Source: JAFDZO01 sp044226845 (lineage in GTDB: Bacteria > Bacteroidota > Ignavibacteria > Tepidaquicellales > Tepidaquicellaceae). Taken from it: a stretch of DNA of 64,000 bases. The position numbers and the translations under genes were made by a program. This document shows positions 1 through 8,059 of the stretch, piece by piece (position 1 is the first letter of the stretch; each line of letters starts with the position of its first letter). The notes under the pieces are model-generated. The model worked only from the letters and a program-made list of their open reading frames with translations, searched no databases and was not told the DNA's origin. The stretch is taken from positions 1 to 64,000 of the forward strand of contig JBGAGG010000017.1 of the NCBI GenBank assembly GCA_044226845.1, given 5' to 3'.

Positions 1-170
1 AACTTGAAGAACAATTAAAAGCAGAACAAATGAAGACGAAAGAACTGCAAAAAGATATCGAAGAACTGAAAAGCTCGGATAAGATGATAGAGCAGACTGC
101 ACGCGAAAAGTACGGCATGACTAAAGAGAATGAAACAATCTACAAAATTTTAATAGACAGCACTAAATGA
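1..170 (+). CDS. FtsB/DivIC-like septum protein, C-terminal fragment
   Basis: This is the last 55 codons of a gene that begins before the window; the reading frame starts at base 3 and stops with TGA at 168-170. The visible part is a highly charged heptad-like coiled coil followed by AREKYGMTKENETIYKI. The R-x-K-Y-G-M then E-x-x-Y pattern is the usual end of FtsB/DivIC proteins, small bitopic coiled-coil proteins that act with FtsL and FtsQ at the division septum. The membrane segment would lie upstream and cannot be seen. The stop codon overlaps the next gene's start (ATGA), which suggests translational coupling. Family assignment rests on the short C-terminal motif alone. Confidence 0.7.
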   Translation, partial: LEEQLKAEQMKTKELQKDIEELKSSDKMIEQTAREKYGMTKENETIYKILIDSTK

Positions 171-1177
171 AAAATGTTGTAAGCACTTTAAAAGAAATTC
201 TTGCAGTTCATTCTCCCACCGGCTATACGATTGAAGTTATAAATTATATCGAATCTCTTTTCAAAGGTTCAAAGCTGCACATTACAAAGACGAATAAGGG
301 CGCATTGTTGGTATCATTCAGCGAAAATCCCGAGCTTGTTGTAACTGGACATATTGATACGCTCGGCGCAATGGTGAAAGAAGTTAAAGGCGACGGCACT
401 CTGGAAATTACAGAGCTTGGAAGTTATCCGTTGAATTCATTTGAAGGCGAATATGTTACGATAAGGAGCAGCAAGGGCAAATTATTCAGAGGTACTTTTC
501 TTTTAAATAATCCTGCGGCTCACGTGAACAGAAATGTTCAGTCAGAGAAAAGAGAGCTGGATAAAATGTCAGTAAGAATTGATGCATTGGTATATAGTGA
601 TGAAGACGTAAGGAAACTCGGCATTGAAGTCGGTGATTTTATTTTTTATGATACAAGATTTGAAACAACCGATACGGGATTTGTGAAGTCAAGATTTCTT
701 GATGATAAAGCATGCGCAGCAGTGATGATTGAACTGATTAAAGAATATTCAAAGTCAGGAAAAGCAAAAAATATAGGATTTTATTTTTCGAATTATGAAG
801 AGGTTGGTCACGGCTCAAGCACAGGATTTCCTGCTTCGGTAAAAGAGCTGCTTGTACTTGATATGGCAGTAGTCGGGAACGGATGCACGGGAAGAGAAGA
901 TGCAGTTTCGATCTGTGTGAAGGATTCATCGGGTCCGTATGATTTCACTGTGAATGAAAGACTACGCAAACTTGCGGAGAAAAATAAAATTAATTACGTA
1001 ATAGATATATATCCTTACTACGGCTCGGACGGAAGCGCAGCAGTGCGCTCCGGCTATGATGTAAGAGTAGGGCTAATCGGTCCCGGAGTCTCGGCTTCAC
1101 ACGGAGTTGAACGCACTCACGAAAAAGGACTTGAGGCAACATACAAACTAACAAAAGCATATATAGAAAATTTTTAA
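167..1177 (+). CDS. M42 family metallo-aminopeptidase
   Basis: Cytosolic dinuclear-metal aminopeptidase of the M42 (FrvX/PepA-like) family, which trims peptides from the N terminus. The expected metal-site and catalytic motifs appear in order: GHIDTLG (His near residue 62), SRFLDDKA (bridging Asp), NYEEVGHGSS (general-base and metal Glu), LDMAVVG (Asp) and SHGVERTHEKG (final His). The length of 336 residues is normal for the family. There is no signal peptide. The ATG overlaps the stop of the upstream FtsB-like gene by four bases, so the two are probably cotranscribed. A terminator-like hairpin follows at 1199-1253. The family is secure; the substrate cannot be read from sequence. Confidence 0.9.
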   Translation: MKNVVSTLKEILAVHSPTGYTIEVINYIESLFKGSKLHITKTNKGALLVSFSENPELVVTGHIDTLGAMVKEVKGDGTLEITELGSYPLNSFEGEYVTIRSSKGKLFRGTFLLNNPAAHVNRNVQSEKRELDKMSVRIDALVYSDEDVRKLGIEVGDFIFYDTRFETTDTGFVKSRFLDDKACAAVMIELIKEYSKSGKAKNIGFYFSNYEEVGHGSSTGFPASVKELLVLDMAVVGNGCTGREDAVSICVKDSSGPYDFTVNERLRKLAEKNKINYVIDIYPYYGSDGSAAVRSGYDVRVGLIGPGVSASHGVERTHEKGLEATYKLTKAYIENF

Positions 1178-1198
1178 AAGTTTTTCCACATTAAATTC

Positions 1199-1253
1199 AG
1201 ATGACTCACCTTTATTTATGTATTATAAATAAAAAGGCCTGTCATCTTTTTTT
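1199..1253 (+). terminator. Intrinsic terminator after the M42 peptidase
   Basis: Outer stem AGATGAC (1199-1205) pairs with GTCATCT (1241-1247). An inner AT-rich stem lies between CCTTTATTTAT and the later ATAAATAAAAAGG, and a run of T follows. It separates the ftsB-like/M42 transcript from trpS. Confidence 0.75.
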
Positions 1254-1320
1254 ATTAAAGAGAGCTTTTGTTATTTTTATTTATACTACGTGCTAAGCTA
1301 TGCTTGTCACGGAAATATTT

Positions 1321-1400
1321 AGTGAAGCTCCTCTTCACATTATTATTTCGCGAAGCAGAGCTTCGCAAAATCTTGCATTACGAAGCCGGAGCTTCGTAAT
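1321..1400. repeat. Three tandem hairpins with a GAAGC/GCTTC core
   Basis: Three separate perfect hairpins stand in series just before trpS: GTGAAG/CTTCAC (1322-1327 with 1333-1338), GCGAAGC/GCTTCGC (1350-1356 with 1360-1366) and ATTACGAAGC/GCTTCGTAAT (1377-1386 with 1391-1400). All share a GAAG-CTTC centre. No T-run follows any of them, so they are not ordinary terminators. They resemble REP-type extragenic palindromes, but no other copy was found in this window. Confidence 0.6.
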
Positions 1401-1428
1401 GAGAACTGAAAAGAGAACTGAAATTTTT

Positions 1429-2430
1429 ATGTCTGAACAAAAGAAAAAAATTATACTTTCGGGAATGAGGCCTACGGGAGCCCTGCACATCGGGCACTAT
1501 GTAGGCGCACTTGAAAACTGGATTGGCTTGCAGAATGATTATCAGAACTATCATCTGATTGCTGATTATCACACTCTGACGACTTCGCTGGATACTTCGA
1601 ATGTTTATAAAGATTCGATTGATATGGTCATTGATTGGATTGCCTGCGGAATTGACCCGGAGAAGTCCCCTATTTTCAGACAATCAAAAATAAAACAACA
1701 TACAGAGCTGCATCTGATTTTTTCGATGCTGATTACTACTGCAAGATTAGAAAAAAATCCTACAGTTAAGGAGCAGGTAAGAGATTTAAATGTTCAGAGT
1801 ATTACATACGGGCATCTTGGTTACCCTGTATTGCAGTCGGCAGATATTTTGTTATATAAAGGTAATGCAGTACCAGTTGGTGAAGACCAGGTACCGCACG
1901 TTGAAATTACGAGACACATTGCAGAGCATTTTAATCAGGCATTTGAACTTAACGGAAAGAAAATATTTCCGATACCTGAGCCTAAGATTACAAAATTTGC
2001 AAGGCTGCCCGGACTGGACGGTAAAGCAAAGATGAGCAAATCTCTTGGCAACGGCATTTTACTTTCAGATTCACAGGATGAGATAAAAGCAAAGATGAAG
2101 AAGGCATTTACAGACCCTGCAAAGCTAAGAAAAGGCGACCCGGGTAATCCGGATATATGTTTGGTTTATTTATATCACCAGAAATTTAATCCCGAAGAAG
2201 AGCCTGAAATAAGAGAAGGCTGCAAGAGCGGAACTTTAGGGTGTTTTGATTGTAAAATGAAGTGTGCAGATAAGATAGCAGGACATTTTGCACCTGTTCG
2301 TGAAAAAAGAGCCGAACTTGAAAAAGATTTGAACAAAGTTCTGGAAATTATCGAAGATGGTGAAATGAGAGCAAGAAAAGTTGCAGAAGAAACGATGATT
2401 GAAGTACGGGAAGCTATGAAATTCGGTTAA
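1429..2430 (+). CDS. trpS: Tryptophanyl-tRNA synthetase
   Basis: Class I aminoacyl-tRNA synthetase that charges tRNA-Trp in the cytosol. The HIGH signature is in MRPTGALHIGHYVGALENW and the KMSKS signature in KAKMSKSLGN. The start chosen is the ATG at 1429 (protein begins MSEQKKKIILSG), giving 333 residues, the usual TrpRS length. An in-frame ATG at 1300 would add 43 residues read through the three hairpins at 1321-1400; those residues look nothing like a TrpRS N terminus. The gene stands alone between a terminator and a 195-base gap before the envelope operon. Confidence 0.95.
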   Translation: MSEQKKKIILSGMRPTGALHIGHYVGALENWIGLQNDYQNYHLIADYHTLTTSLDTSNVYKDSIDMVIDWIACGIDPEKSPIFRQSKIKQHTELHLIFSMLITTARLEKNPTVKEQVRDLNVQSITYGHLGYPVLQSADILLYKGNAVPVGEDQVPHVEITRHIAEHFNQAFELNGKKIFPIPEPKITKFARLPGLDGKAKMSKSLGNGILLSDSQDEIKAKMKKAFTDPAKLRKGDPGNPDICLVYLYHQKFNPEEEPEIREGCKSGTLGCFDCKMKCADKIAGHFAPVREKRAELEKDLNKVLEIIEDGEMRARKVAEETMIEVREAMKFG

Positions 2431-2625
2431 GTGTTAAATCACTGATTGCTTTGATTAATTCTGATTTAAATGATTTGATATTATTGCCAGAATGATCAAG
2501 ATATTTTTGACGGTCAATATACCTTTTTGTTGTATTTGAGACGTTATTTACAGATTTCTGTTTACATTGTAATTTGATTTACTATAAGCAATATTTGTTA
2601 TTCCGCAGAAAATTTCCTTTAAAAA

Positions 2626-3402
2626 TTGGCTAAAAACGCAGAAAAAGATAAACAATTACAGGAAGAATTAAAGAAAAACGGCGAAATCCCCAAACACGTT
2701 GCAATCATCATGGACGGCAACGGCAGATGGGCGAAATCAAAGGGCTATAATAGGGTATTCGGGCATAAAGAAGGTGTTAATTCTGCAAGAGATATTGTTG
2801 AAGCATGTGTGGAACTCGGCAGTGTAAAGTATTTAACTCTTTATACTTTTTCTACTGAAAACTGGAAAAGACCGAAGAATGAAGTTTCTGTTCTGATGAC
2901 ACTTTTAATAAAAGCTATTCGTGATGAGACCGAGCGTCTTCATAAAAACGGAGTAAGACTTATTGCATCGGGAAATCTTGCAACACTTCCTGAAAAGGTA
3001 ATGCAGGAACTAAACGACTGTATGGAATATACCAAGGGCAATAATAAGCTGACACTGAACCTTGCTTTGAGCTACAGCGGAAGATGGGATATTGTAAACG
3101 CTGTAAAAAATATCGCGAAAGATTATAAGAACGGAAAGATAACACAGGGTGAAATTAATGATGAATTGTTCTCGGATTATTTGGTAACAAAATCAATCCC
3201 CGACCCCGATTTAATGATACGCACGGGCGGAGACTACAGAATAAGTAATTTTTTATTATGGCAGCTGGCCTACTCTGAAATTTACATAGATACAATCTAC
3301 TGGCCTGATTTCAAACGAAACAGCTTTTATAAAGCAATAGCAGAATATCAAAAACGCGAAAGAAGATTCGGTCTTGTAAGCGAACAACTACAAAAGAAAT
3401 AA
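2626..3402 (+). CDS. uppS: Isoprenyl transferase (undecaprenyl diphosphate synthase)
   Basis: Cis-prenyltransferase that condenses isopentenyl diphosphate with farnesyl diphosphate to make the C55 carrier lipid for peptidoglycan and O-antigen. Family motifs are present in order: HVAIIMDGNGRWAK (catalytic Asp near residue 30), FGHKEG, LYTFSTENWKRP, LALSYSGRWDI, and DLMIRTGGDYRISNFLLWQ followed by the YSEIYID segment. The start is inferred to be the TTG at 2626: a TAA stop lies in frame two codons upstream, and the next Met is inside the catalytic motif, so no ATG start is possible. No strong Shine-Dalgarno is visible. bamA begins 10 bases downstream, consistent with one envelope operon. Confidence 0.95.
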   Translation: MAKNAEKDKQLQEELKKNGEIPKHVAIIMDGNGRWAKSKGYNRVFGHKEGVNSARDIVEACVELGSVKYLTLYTFSTENWKRPKNEVSVLMTLLIKAIRDETERLHKNGVRLIASGNLATLPEKVMQELNDCMEYTKGNNKLTLNLALSYSGRWDIVNAVKNIAKDYKNGKITQGEINDELFSDYLVTKSIPDPDLMIRTGGDYRISNFLLWQLAYSEIYIDTIYWPDFKRNSFYKAIAEYQKRERRFGLVSEQLQKK

Positions 3403-3412
3403 ACAAAACTTA

Positions 3413-5782
3413 ATGCTCAATCAAAGAAAAGTATTTTTATATTTATTATCGTTATTCATTTTTTCTTCCCTCTTAACAAACGGAAACATTTACTCACAAA
3501 CGGGTCCGCCTGTATATAAAATTGTAAGTATAAATACCAAGGGCAATAAAAATTACGATTCAAAAACAATTGTATCATACACAGGTCTTCAGGTCGGGCA
3601 GGAAATAGCTATCCCTTCGGAAGAGACAAGAGATGCCGTTAAGAAGCTTTGGAATCTCGGACTTTTTTCAGATATAAAAATTTATATAGATAAAAAATTC
3701 GGGTCCGATGCTTATTTAATAATTGAAGTCGCTGAGTACCCGAGAATTGAATCTATTGAAATTACCGGGAATGATGATATAGATAAAAAAGATCTGGAAA
3801 CAAAAATAAACATGGTCAAGGGAGAGGTTATCACTGAGCAGAAGCTGAAAGATATTGAATATAATCTGATGAAATACTATGCCGAAGAAGGATATGCGCT
3901 TGCCACAGTGAAAACAGATATGCTTGTTTCTGCAAGCAATGAAGCAAGAATAAGAATAAAAATAAGCGAAGGTAAAAGCTTAACTGTAAGAAAAATTCAG
4001 TTCGAAGGAAACAAAGCAATAAAGTCAGATGATTTAAAGGACGAAATGTCCGAGACCTCTGAAAAAGTATGGTGGAAATTCTGGGACGGTGCAAAGTTCG
4101 ATAAGAAAAAATTTGAAGAAGATAAAAAACTCATCACCAATTATTACAAAGAAAAAGGTTACAGAGATGCAGTTATACTGGAAGATAATTTAAAAATTGA
4201 TCCTGCAAAAGAAAATGTTAACATTGTAATAAAAGTAGATGAAGGTAAAAAGTTTTATATAAATAATATAAAGTTCGAAGGTAATAAGCTATACAGCGAT
4301 TCAGTTTTAAGCGCAAAGCTCGGATTTAAAAAGGGCGATGTTTACAACACAAAAAAATTACAGCAAAATATTTACACCAACGAATCTGAAACGGATATCA
4401 GCTCAACTTATCTTGATAACGGATATCTAGCATTCAATGCCGATGTAGAAGAAAAAGTTGTAGGTGATAATAAAATAGATTTAGTAATAAAGATTACAGA
4501 AAACAATCCGTTCAAATTCGGGCTTGTAAATTTTGACGGCAACGATAAAACAAAAGATAAAGTCTTAAGAAGAGAGCTTTATACAATACCGGGAGATTAT
4601 TTTACCAAAAGCGCAGTTAAAAGAAGTCTTGAACAGTTAAGAGCATTAAATTATTTCAACCCTGAAAAATTAACACAGGATATTCAGCTTGCAGGCGATT
4701 CAACTGTAAACATGAAATATATTGTCGAAGAGCGTTCATCTGACCAGTTCAATGCATCGGTAGGTTACAGCGGAAGCTTCGGTATTACGGGTTCGTTAGG
4801 ATTAACATTTAATAACTTTGATATTTCCCAGCCTCTCTCAGGCGGTGCGGGACAAATTTTAAATTTTAACTGGCAGTTCGGTGAAGGCGGAACTTACAGA
4901 ACATTCTCTATTGGTTTCACGGAGCCGTGGCTATACAATACTCCGACATCTTTAGGTTTTAATTTGTATGATACAAGACAAAATTATTCTTACGACATCC
5001 GTGAGACAGGTATTTATGCAACAATCGGAAGAAGATTAAAATGGCCGGATGACTTTTTCAGAATTGATTATCAGGTAAAATATCAGAAGACTGAAGTTAT
5101 TAACGGCGATAATTATTATCAAACCGGTACCAGAGACCAGATAGCTTTAAAACAAATAATAACACGTTCATCTGTATTCGACCCTGTTTTCCCTACTTCA
5201 GGAACGAAGTTCCAGTTATCAACTGAGCTTTCAGGCGGACCTTTTCTCCCGGGAAATACAGAATACATAAAAAATATTTTTACAATCGATGCTTACGAAG
5301 CTTTAACACGTGATAGGAAGTTAGTTCTTTATACTAACTTTAATTTCTCTTTCATAAATTCACTTGCAAGCGATAAGTATCTTCCCCCGACAGAAACATT
5401 CTATATGGGCGGTAATGGATTAACATACAATACAATTTCTCTCAGAGGTTATGATGACAGAAACATCGGACCGAAGTCTACAAGCGGCAGCCCTATCGGC
5501 GGTAAAGTAGCAATTAAATACTCTGCAGAATTAAGATATGCATTATCATTAGACCCGCTTCCGATTTTTATTCTCGCATTTGCAGATGCAGGAAATGTAT
5601 GGGGTGACATTAAAAAGACTGACCCGTTTGATTTAAGACGTTCAGTTGGTTTCGGTACAAGACTTTTACTACCTGCTGTTGGTTTAGTAGGGTTTGATTT
5701 CGGTTACGGATTTGACAGACTGATTGAAGACAAACAGGAGCCGAAATGGTTATTCCACTTCCAGTTTGGAAAGGGATTTTAA
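3413..5782 (+). CDS. bamA: Outer membrane protein assembly factor BamA
   Basis: Omp85-family outer-membrane insertase that folds beta-barrel proteins into the outer membrane. The 789 residues comprise a signal peptide (about 1-29), five POTRA-like units, each opening with a beta strand of the type IxFEGNK (about 35-110, 112-190, 193-283, 285-365 and 368-445), and a C-terminal 16-strand-type barrel. The barrel carries the conserved ISLRGYDDRNIG loop motif near residue 680 and ends in a terminal Phe, the usual barrel-end signal. The gene sits between uppS and two Skp/OmpH chaperone genes, the standard neighbourhood in this group of bacteria. It could be confused with TamA, but five POTRA units and the context favour BamA. 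Confidence 0.95.
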   Translation: MLNQRKVFLYLLSLFIFSSLLTNGNIYSQTGPPVYKIVSINTKGNKNYDSKTIVSYTGLQVGQEIAIPSEETRDAVKKLWNLGLFSDIKIYIDKKFGSDAYLIIEVAEYPRIESIEITGNDDIDKKDLETKINMVKGEVITEQKLKDIEYNLMKYYAEEGYALATVKTDMLVSASNEARIRIKISEGKSLTVRKIQFEGNKAIKSDDLKDEMSETSEKVWWKFWDGAKFDKKKFEEDKKLITNYYKEKGYRDAVILEDNLKIDPAKENVNIVIKVDEGKKFYINNIKFEGNKLYSDSVLSAKLGFKKGDVYNTKKLQQNIYTNESETDISSTYLDNGYLAFNADVEEKVVGDNKIDLVIKITENNPFKFGLVNFDGNDKTKDKVLRRELYTIPGDYFTKSAVKRSLEQLRALNYFNPEKLTQDIQLAGDSTVNMKYIVEERSSDQFNASVGYSGSFGITGSLGLTFNNFDISQPLSGGAGQILNFNWQFGEGGTYRTFSIGFTEPWLYNTPTSLGFNLYDTRQNYSYDIRETGIYATIGRRLKWPDDFFRIDYQVKYQKTEVINGDNYYQTGTRDQIALKQIITRSSVFDPVFPTSGTKFQLSTELSGGPFLPGNTEYIKNIFTIDAYEALTRDRKLVLYTNFNFSFINSLASDKYLPPTETFYMGGNGLTYNTISLRGYDDRNIGPKSTSGSPIGGKVAIKYSAELRYALSLDPLPIFILAFADAGNVWGDIKKTDPFDLRRSVGFGTRLLLPAVGLVGFDFGYGFDRLIEDKQEPKWLFHFQFGKGF

Positions 5783-5827
5783 AATAAATTTTAATAATTT
5801 AATAAATACTTAAAGGAGAATTATTCT

Positions 5828-6394
5828 TTGAAAACATCAGCAATAAAAATGGCATTTGTTCTGGCTGCATTCATTATTTTAATAGGCGCAGGCAAATCAT
5901 ACTCTCAGGTTAAAGTTGCCTATGTAGATTCGGAAACAATTTTAAAACAGCTTCCTGAATACACACAAATAACAAAAGACTTACAAGGTGTAGCTAAATT
6001 ATATCAGGATACCATTACTGCAAAAGAGAATGAGATAAAAACAAAAGCTCAGACAATGCAGACAAGATATGAAGAAGTTCAGAAACAAGTTCAGGCAGGT
6101 CAAATTACAACAGACGCACAAAAGCAGGCAGTTGAACAGGAGCTTCAAACAATGCAGACAGAAGTAAGAACACTTGATGAAAGCCTTACATACTACAAAC
6201 AATTTGCAGACAGAGACCTTGCTTCAAGACAGCAGGAAATGTTCAAACCTGTTCAGGAAAAAGTTACAAAGACAATTGAATCAGTTGCTAAGGAAATGAA
6301 AATAAATTTTGTTCTGGATAAATCAACAGGCGCAATGGTTTACGGTGATAAAGAATTTGATATTACATTCAAAGTTTTAGATAAACTAAAATAA
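5828..6394 (+). CDS. OmpH/Skp family periplasmic chaperone (first copy)
   Basis: Periplasmic holdase chaperone for unfolded outer-membrane proteins on their way to BamA. The 188-residue protein has a signal peptide (about 1-26, ending SYSQ), a short beta strand VKVAYVDSETILKQLPEY typical of the family core, a long charged helical hairpin (about 50-145) and a closing strand region with INFVLDKSTGAMVYGD. The start is a TTG at 5828, preceded by a good ribosome site AAAGGAG at 5812-5818, nine bases upstream. The gene follows bamA by 45 bases and is followed by a second family member. Confidence 0.92.
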   Translation: MKTSAIKMAFVLAAFIILIGAGKSYSQVKVAYVDSETILKQLPEYTQITKDLQGVAKLYQDTITAKENEIKTKAQTMQTRYEEVQKQVQAGQITTDAQKQAVEQELQTMQTEVRTLDESLTYYKQFADRDLASRQQEMFKPVQEKVTKTIESVAKEMKINFVLDKSTGAMVYGDKEFDITFKVLDKLK

Positions 6395-6454
6395 TTTTTT
6401 CATTTGAATCTATTTATCCTATTTTTCAAAAACTAAAATTTTTTAAATTTTACT

Positions 6455-6979
6455 ATGACTAAATTAAAAATATTTTTATTTTTCGTTGGTATACTGATAG
6501 GAGTATCATCTTTTGCCTCAGCACAGACAAAAGTAGGATATATAGATTCAAGGAAAATCATTGATGCAATGCAGGAGTCACGCGATGCAAAGACAAGGCT
6601 TGATAATCAGGTGTTAGAATGGCAGACAGAGCTTACAAAACTTCAGGACAGCTTAAAAATTATCAAAGATGACTACGAAAAGAAAAAACTAATTTTAACA
6701 GACCAGCTTAAAACTCAGTTTGAAAGTGATATTAAGAGAATCGATGAAGCTATTACAAGTTTTAAAGTGCAAAAGTTCGGTGAGAACGGAGAGTATTTTG
6801 TAAAACAGGTTGAATTTATGAAACCTGTTCAGGACAGAATTTTTCTTGCAATAGAAAAAGTTGCCAAGGAAGATGGCTTTGATTATGTATTCGACAGGAG
6901 CAGCGAGATATTACTTCTCTATGTGAATGAAAAATATGATCTGACGGCAAAAGTTCAGAAAATTGTAGAAGGGAAATAA
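6455..6979 (+). CDS. OmpH/Skp family periplasmic chaperone (second copy)
   Basis: A second, diverged Skp-like chaperone of 174 residues. It has a signal peptide (about 1-24, ending ASAQ), the family strand TKVGYIDSRKIIDAMQES, a charged helical hairpin from about 45 to 125, and a closing FDYVFDRSSEILLLYVNEKYD segment. Tandem ompH genes after bamA are common in Bacteroidetes-type genomes. The two copies share the fold and layout but are not recent duplicates. The gap to lpxD is 45 bases, so the gene probably belongs to the same transcript. Confidence 0.9.
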   Translation: MTKLKIFLFFVGILIGVSSFASAQTKVGYIDSRKIIDAMQESRDAKTRLDNQVLEWQTELTKLQDSLKIIKDDYEKKKLILTDQLKTQFESDIKRIDEAITSFKVQKFGENGEYFVKQVEFMKPVQDRIFLAIEKVAKEDGFDYVFDRSSEILLLYVNEKYDLTAKVQKIVEGK

Positions 6980-7024
6980 AATATTTCACTTCAGCCGTTC
7001 CATTTAAGCTTTACACAATACTAA

Positions 7025-8059
7025 ATGAAACTATCAGAGATTGCAAAAATATTAAATGTAGATTTTGATAAATCGAAAGACATTGAAATAAATAGAATCT
7101 CAAAGATAGAATCATCTTCTCAGGGTGATATTTCTTTTATCGCCAACCCCCAATACGAAAAATATTACAGCACTACTAATGCATCGGCATTAATTGTAAA
7201 TAAAAATTTTCATCCTGAAAATATTCGGGATGATATTTTTTTATTAGCAGTAGATGATTCTTATAATTCATTTGTAAGAATTTTAAATGAGTTTTCGCAG
7301 GAATTAACAATAGATAAAAAAGGAATCTCGGAAAAATCTTCCACAGGTAAAAACTGCGCTATAGGTGAAAATATTTTTATTGACGATTTTGTATCAATTG
7401 GAAGTAATTGTTTCATTGGAGATAATGTCAAAATTTTCTCCAATACTACTATTGGTGATAATGTTAAGATATCAGATAATACTGTTATCTATGCCGGAGT
7501 AATAATTTATAATGACTGTGAAATAGGAAAGAATAACATAATACACTCAGGCACAATAATCGGAAGCGACGGATTCGGACAGGTAAGGCAAACGGACGGC
7601 TCATTTAAAAAAATACCTCAGATAGGAAATGTTGTAACTGAAGAAGATGTTGAAATAGGCAGCAACTGCTCTATAGACAGAGCCACAATAGGCGTGACAA
7701 GGATTTGCAGAGGCGTGAAGCTTGATAATCAGATACAGGTAGCTCATAACGTTATCATAGGAGAAAACACAGTGATTGCTGCGCAGACAGGTATTGCAGG
7801 CTCTACAAAAATTGGCAAGCGATGCATGATTGGCGGGCAGGCAGGCATTGTAGGGCATATAGAAATTTGCGATGATGTTATAATCGGCGCATCGGTTGGC
7901 GTTTCAAAATCGATAACAAAACCCGGTGTTTATTTAGGTTACAGGGCAAAGCCGCAGGCAGAAGACCTGAAGCAGGAAGTACGGATAAGAAATCTTGAGA
8001 AGCTTGAAAAAAGAGTAAAAGAATTAGAGTTAATCATAAAAAATTTACCCCATAAATAG
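7025..8059 (+). CDS. lpxD: UDP-3-O-acylglucosamine N-acyltransferase LpxD
   Basis: Third step of lipid A synthesis: transfers a hydroxyacyl chain from acyl carrier protein to the 2-amino group of UDP-3-O-acylglucosamine. The N-terminal uridine-binding domain (about 1-100, with GDISFIANPQYEKYY) is followed by a left-handed beta helix built of hexapeptide repeats (about 105-310). The catalytic His lies in QVAHNVIIGENTVI, and the GSDGFG motif precedes it. The C-terminal helix is charged. The length of 344 residues is normal. The TAG stop at 8057-8059 is immediately followed by the lpxC/fabZ ATG with no gap, implying tight translational coupling of two lipid A enzymes. Confidence 0.95.
   Translation: MKLSEIAKILNVDFDKSKDIEINRISKIESSSQGDISFIANPQYEKYYSTTNASALIVNKNFHPENIRDDIFLLAVDDSYNSFVRILNEFSQELTIDKKGISEKSSTGKNCAIGENIFIDDFVSIGSNCFIGDNVKIFSNTTIGDNVKISDNTVIYAGVIIYNDCEIGKNNIIHSGTIIGSDGFGQVRQTDGSFKKIPQIGNVVTEEDVEIGSNCSIDRATIGVTRICRGVKLDNQIQVAHNVIIGENTVIAAQTGIAGSTKIGKRCMIGGQAGIVGHIEICDDVIIGASVGVSKSITKPGVYLGYRAKPQAEDLKQEVRIRNLEKLEKRVKELELIIKNLPHK

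Noticed and set aside
1300..1428. ATG at 1300 as the start of trpS
   Set aside because: It adds 43 residues translated from three palindromes, unlike any TrpRS N terminus. The ATG at 1429 gives the normal length and sequence.
1260..1428. T-box riboswitch upstream of trpS
   Set aside because: The conserved T-box sequence and an antiterminator/terminator pair are absent; the hairpins have no T-run.
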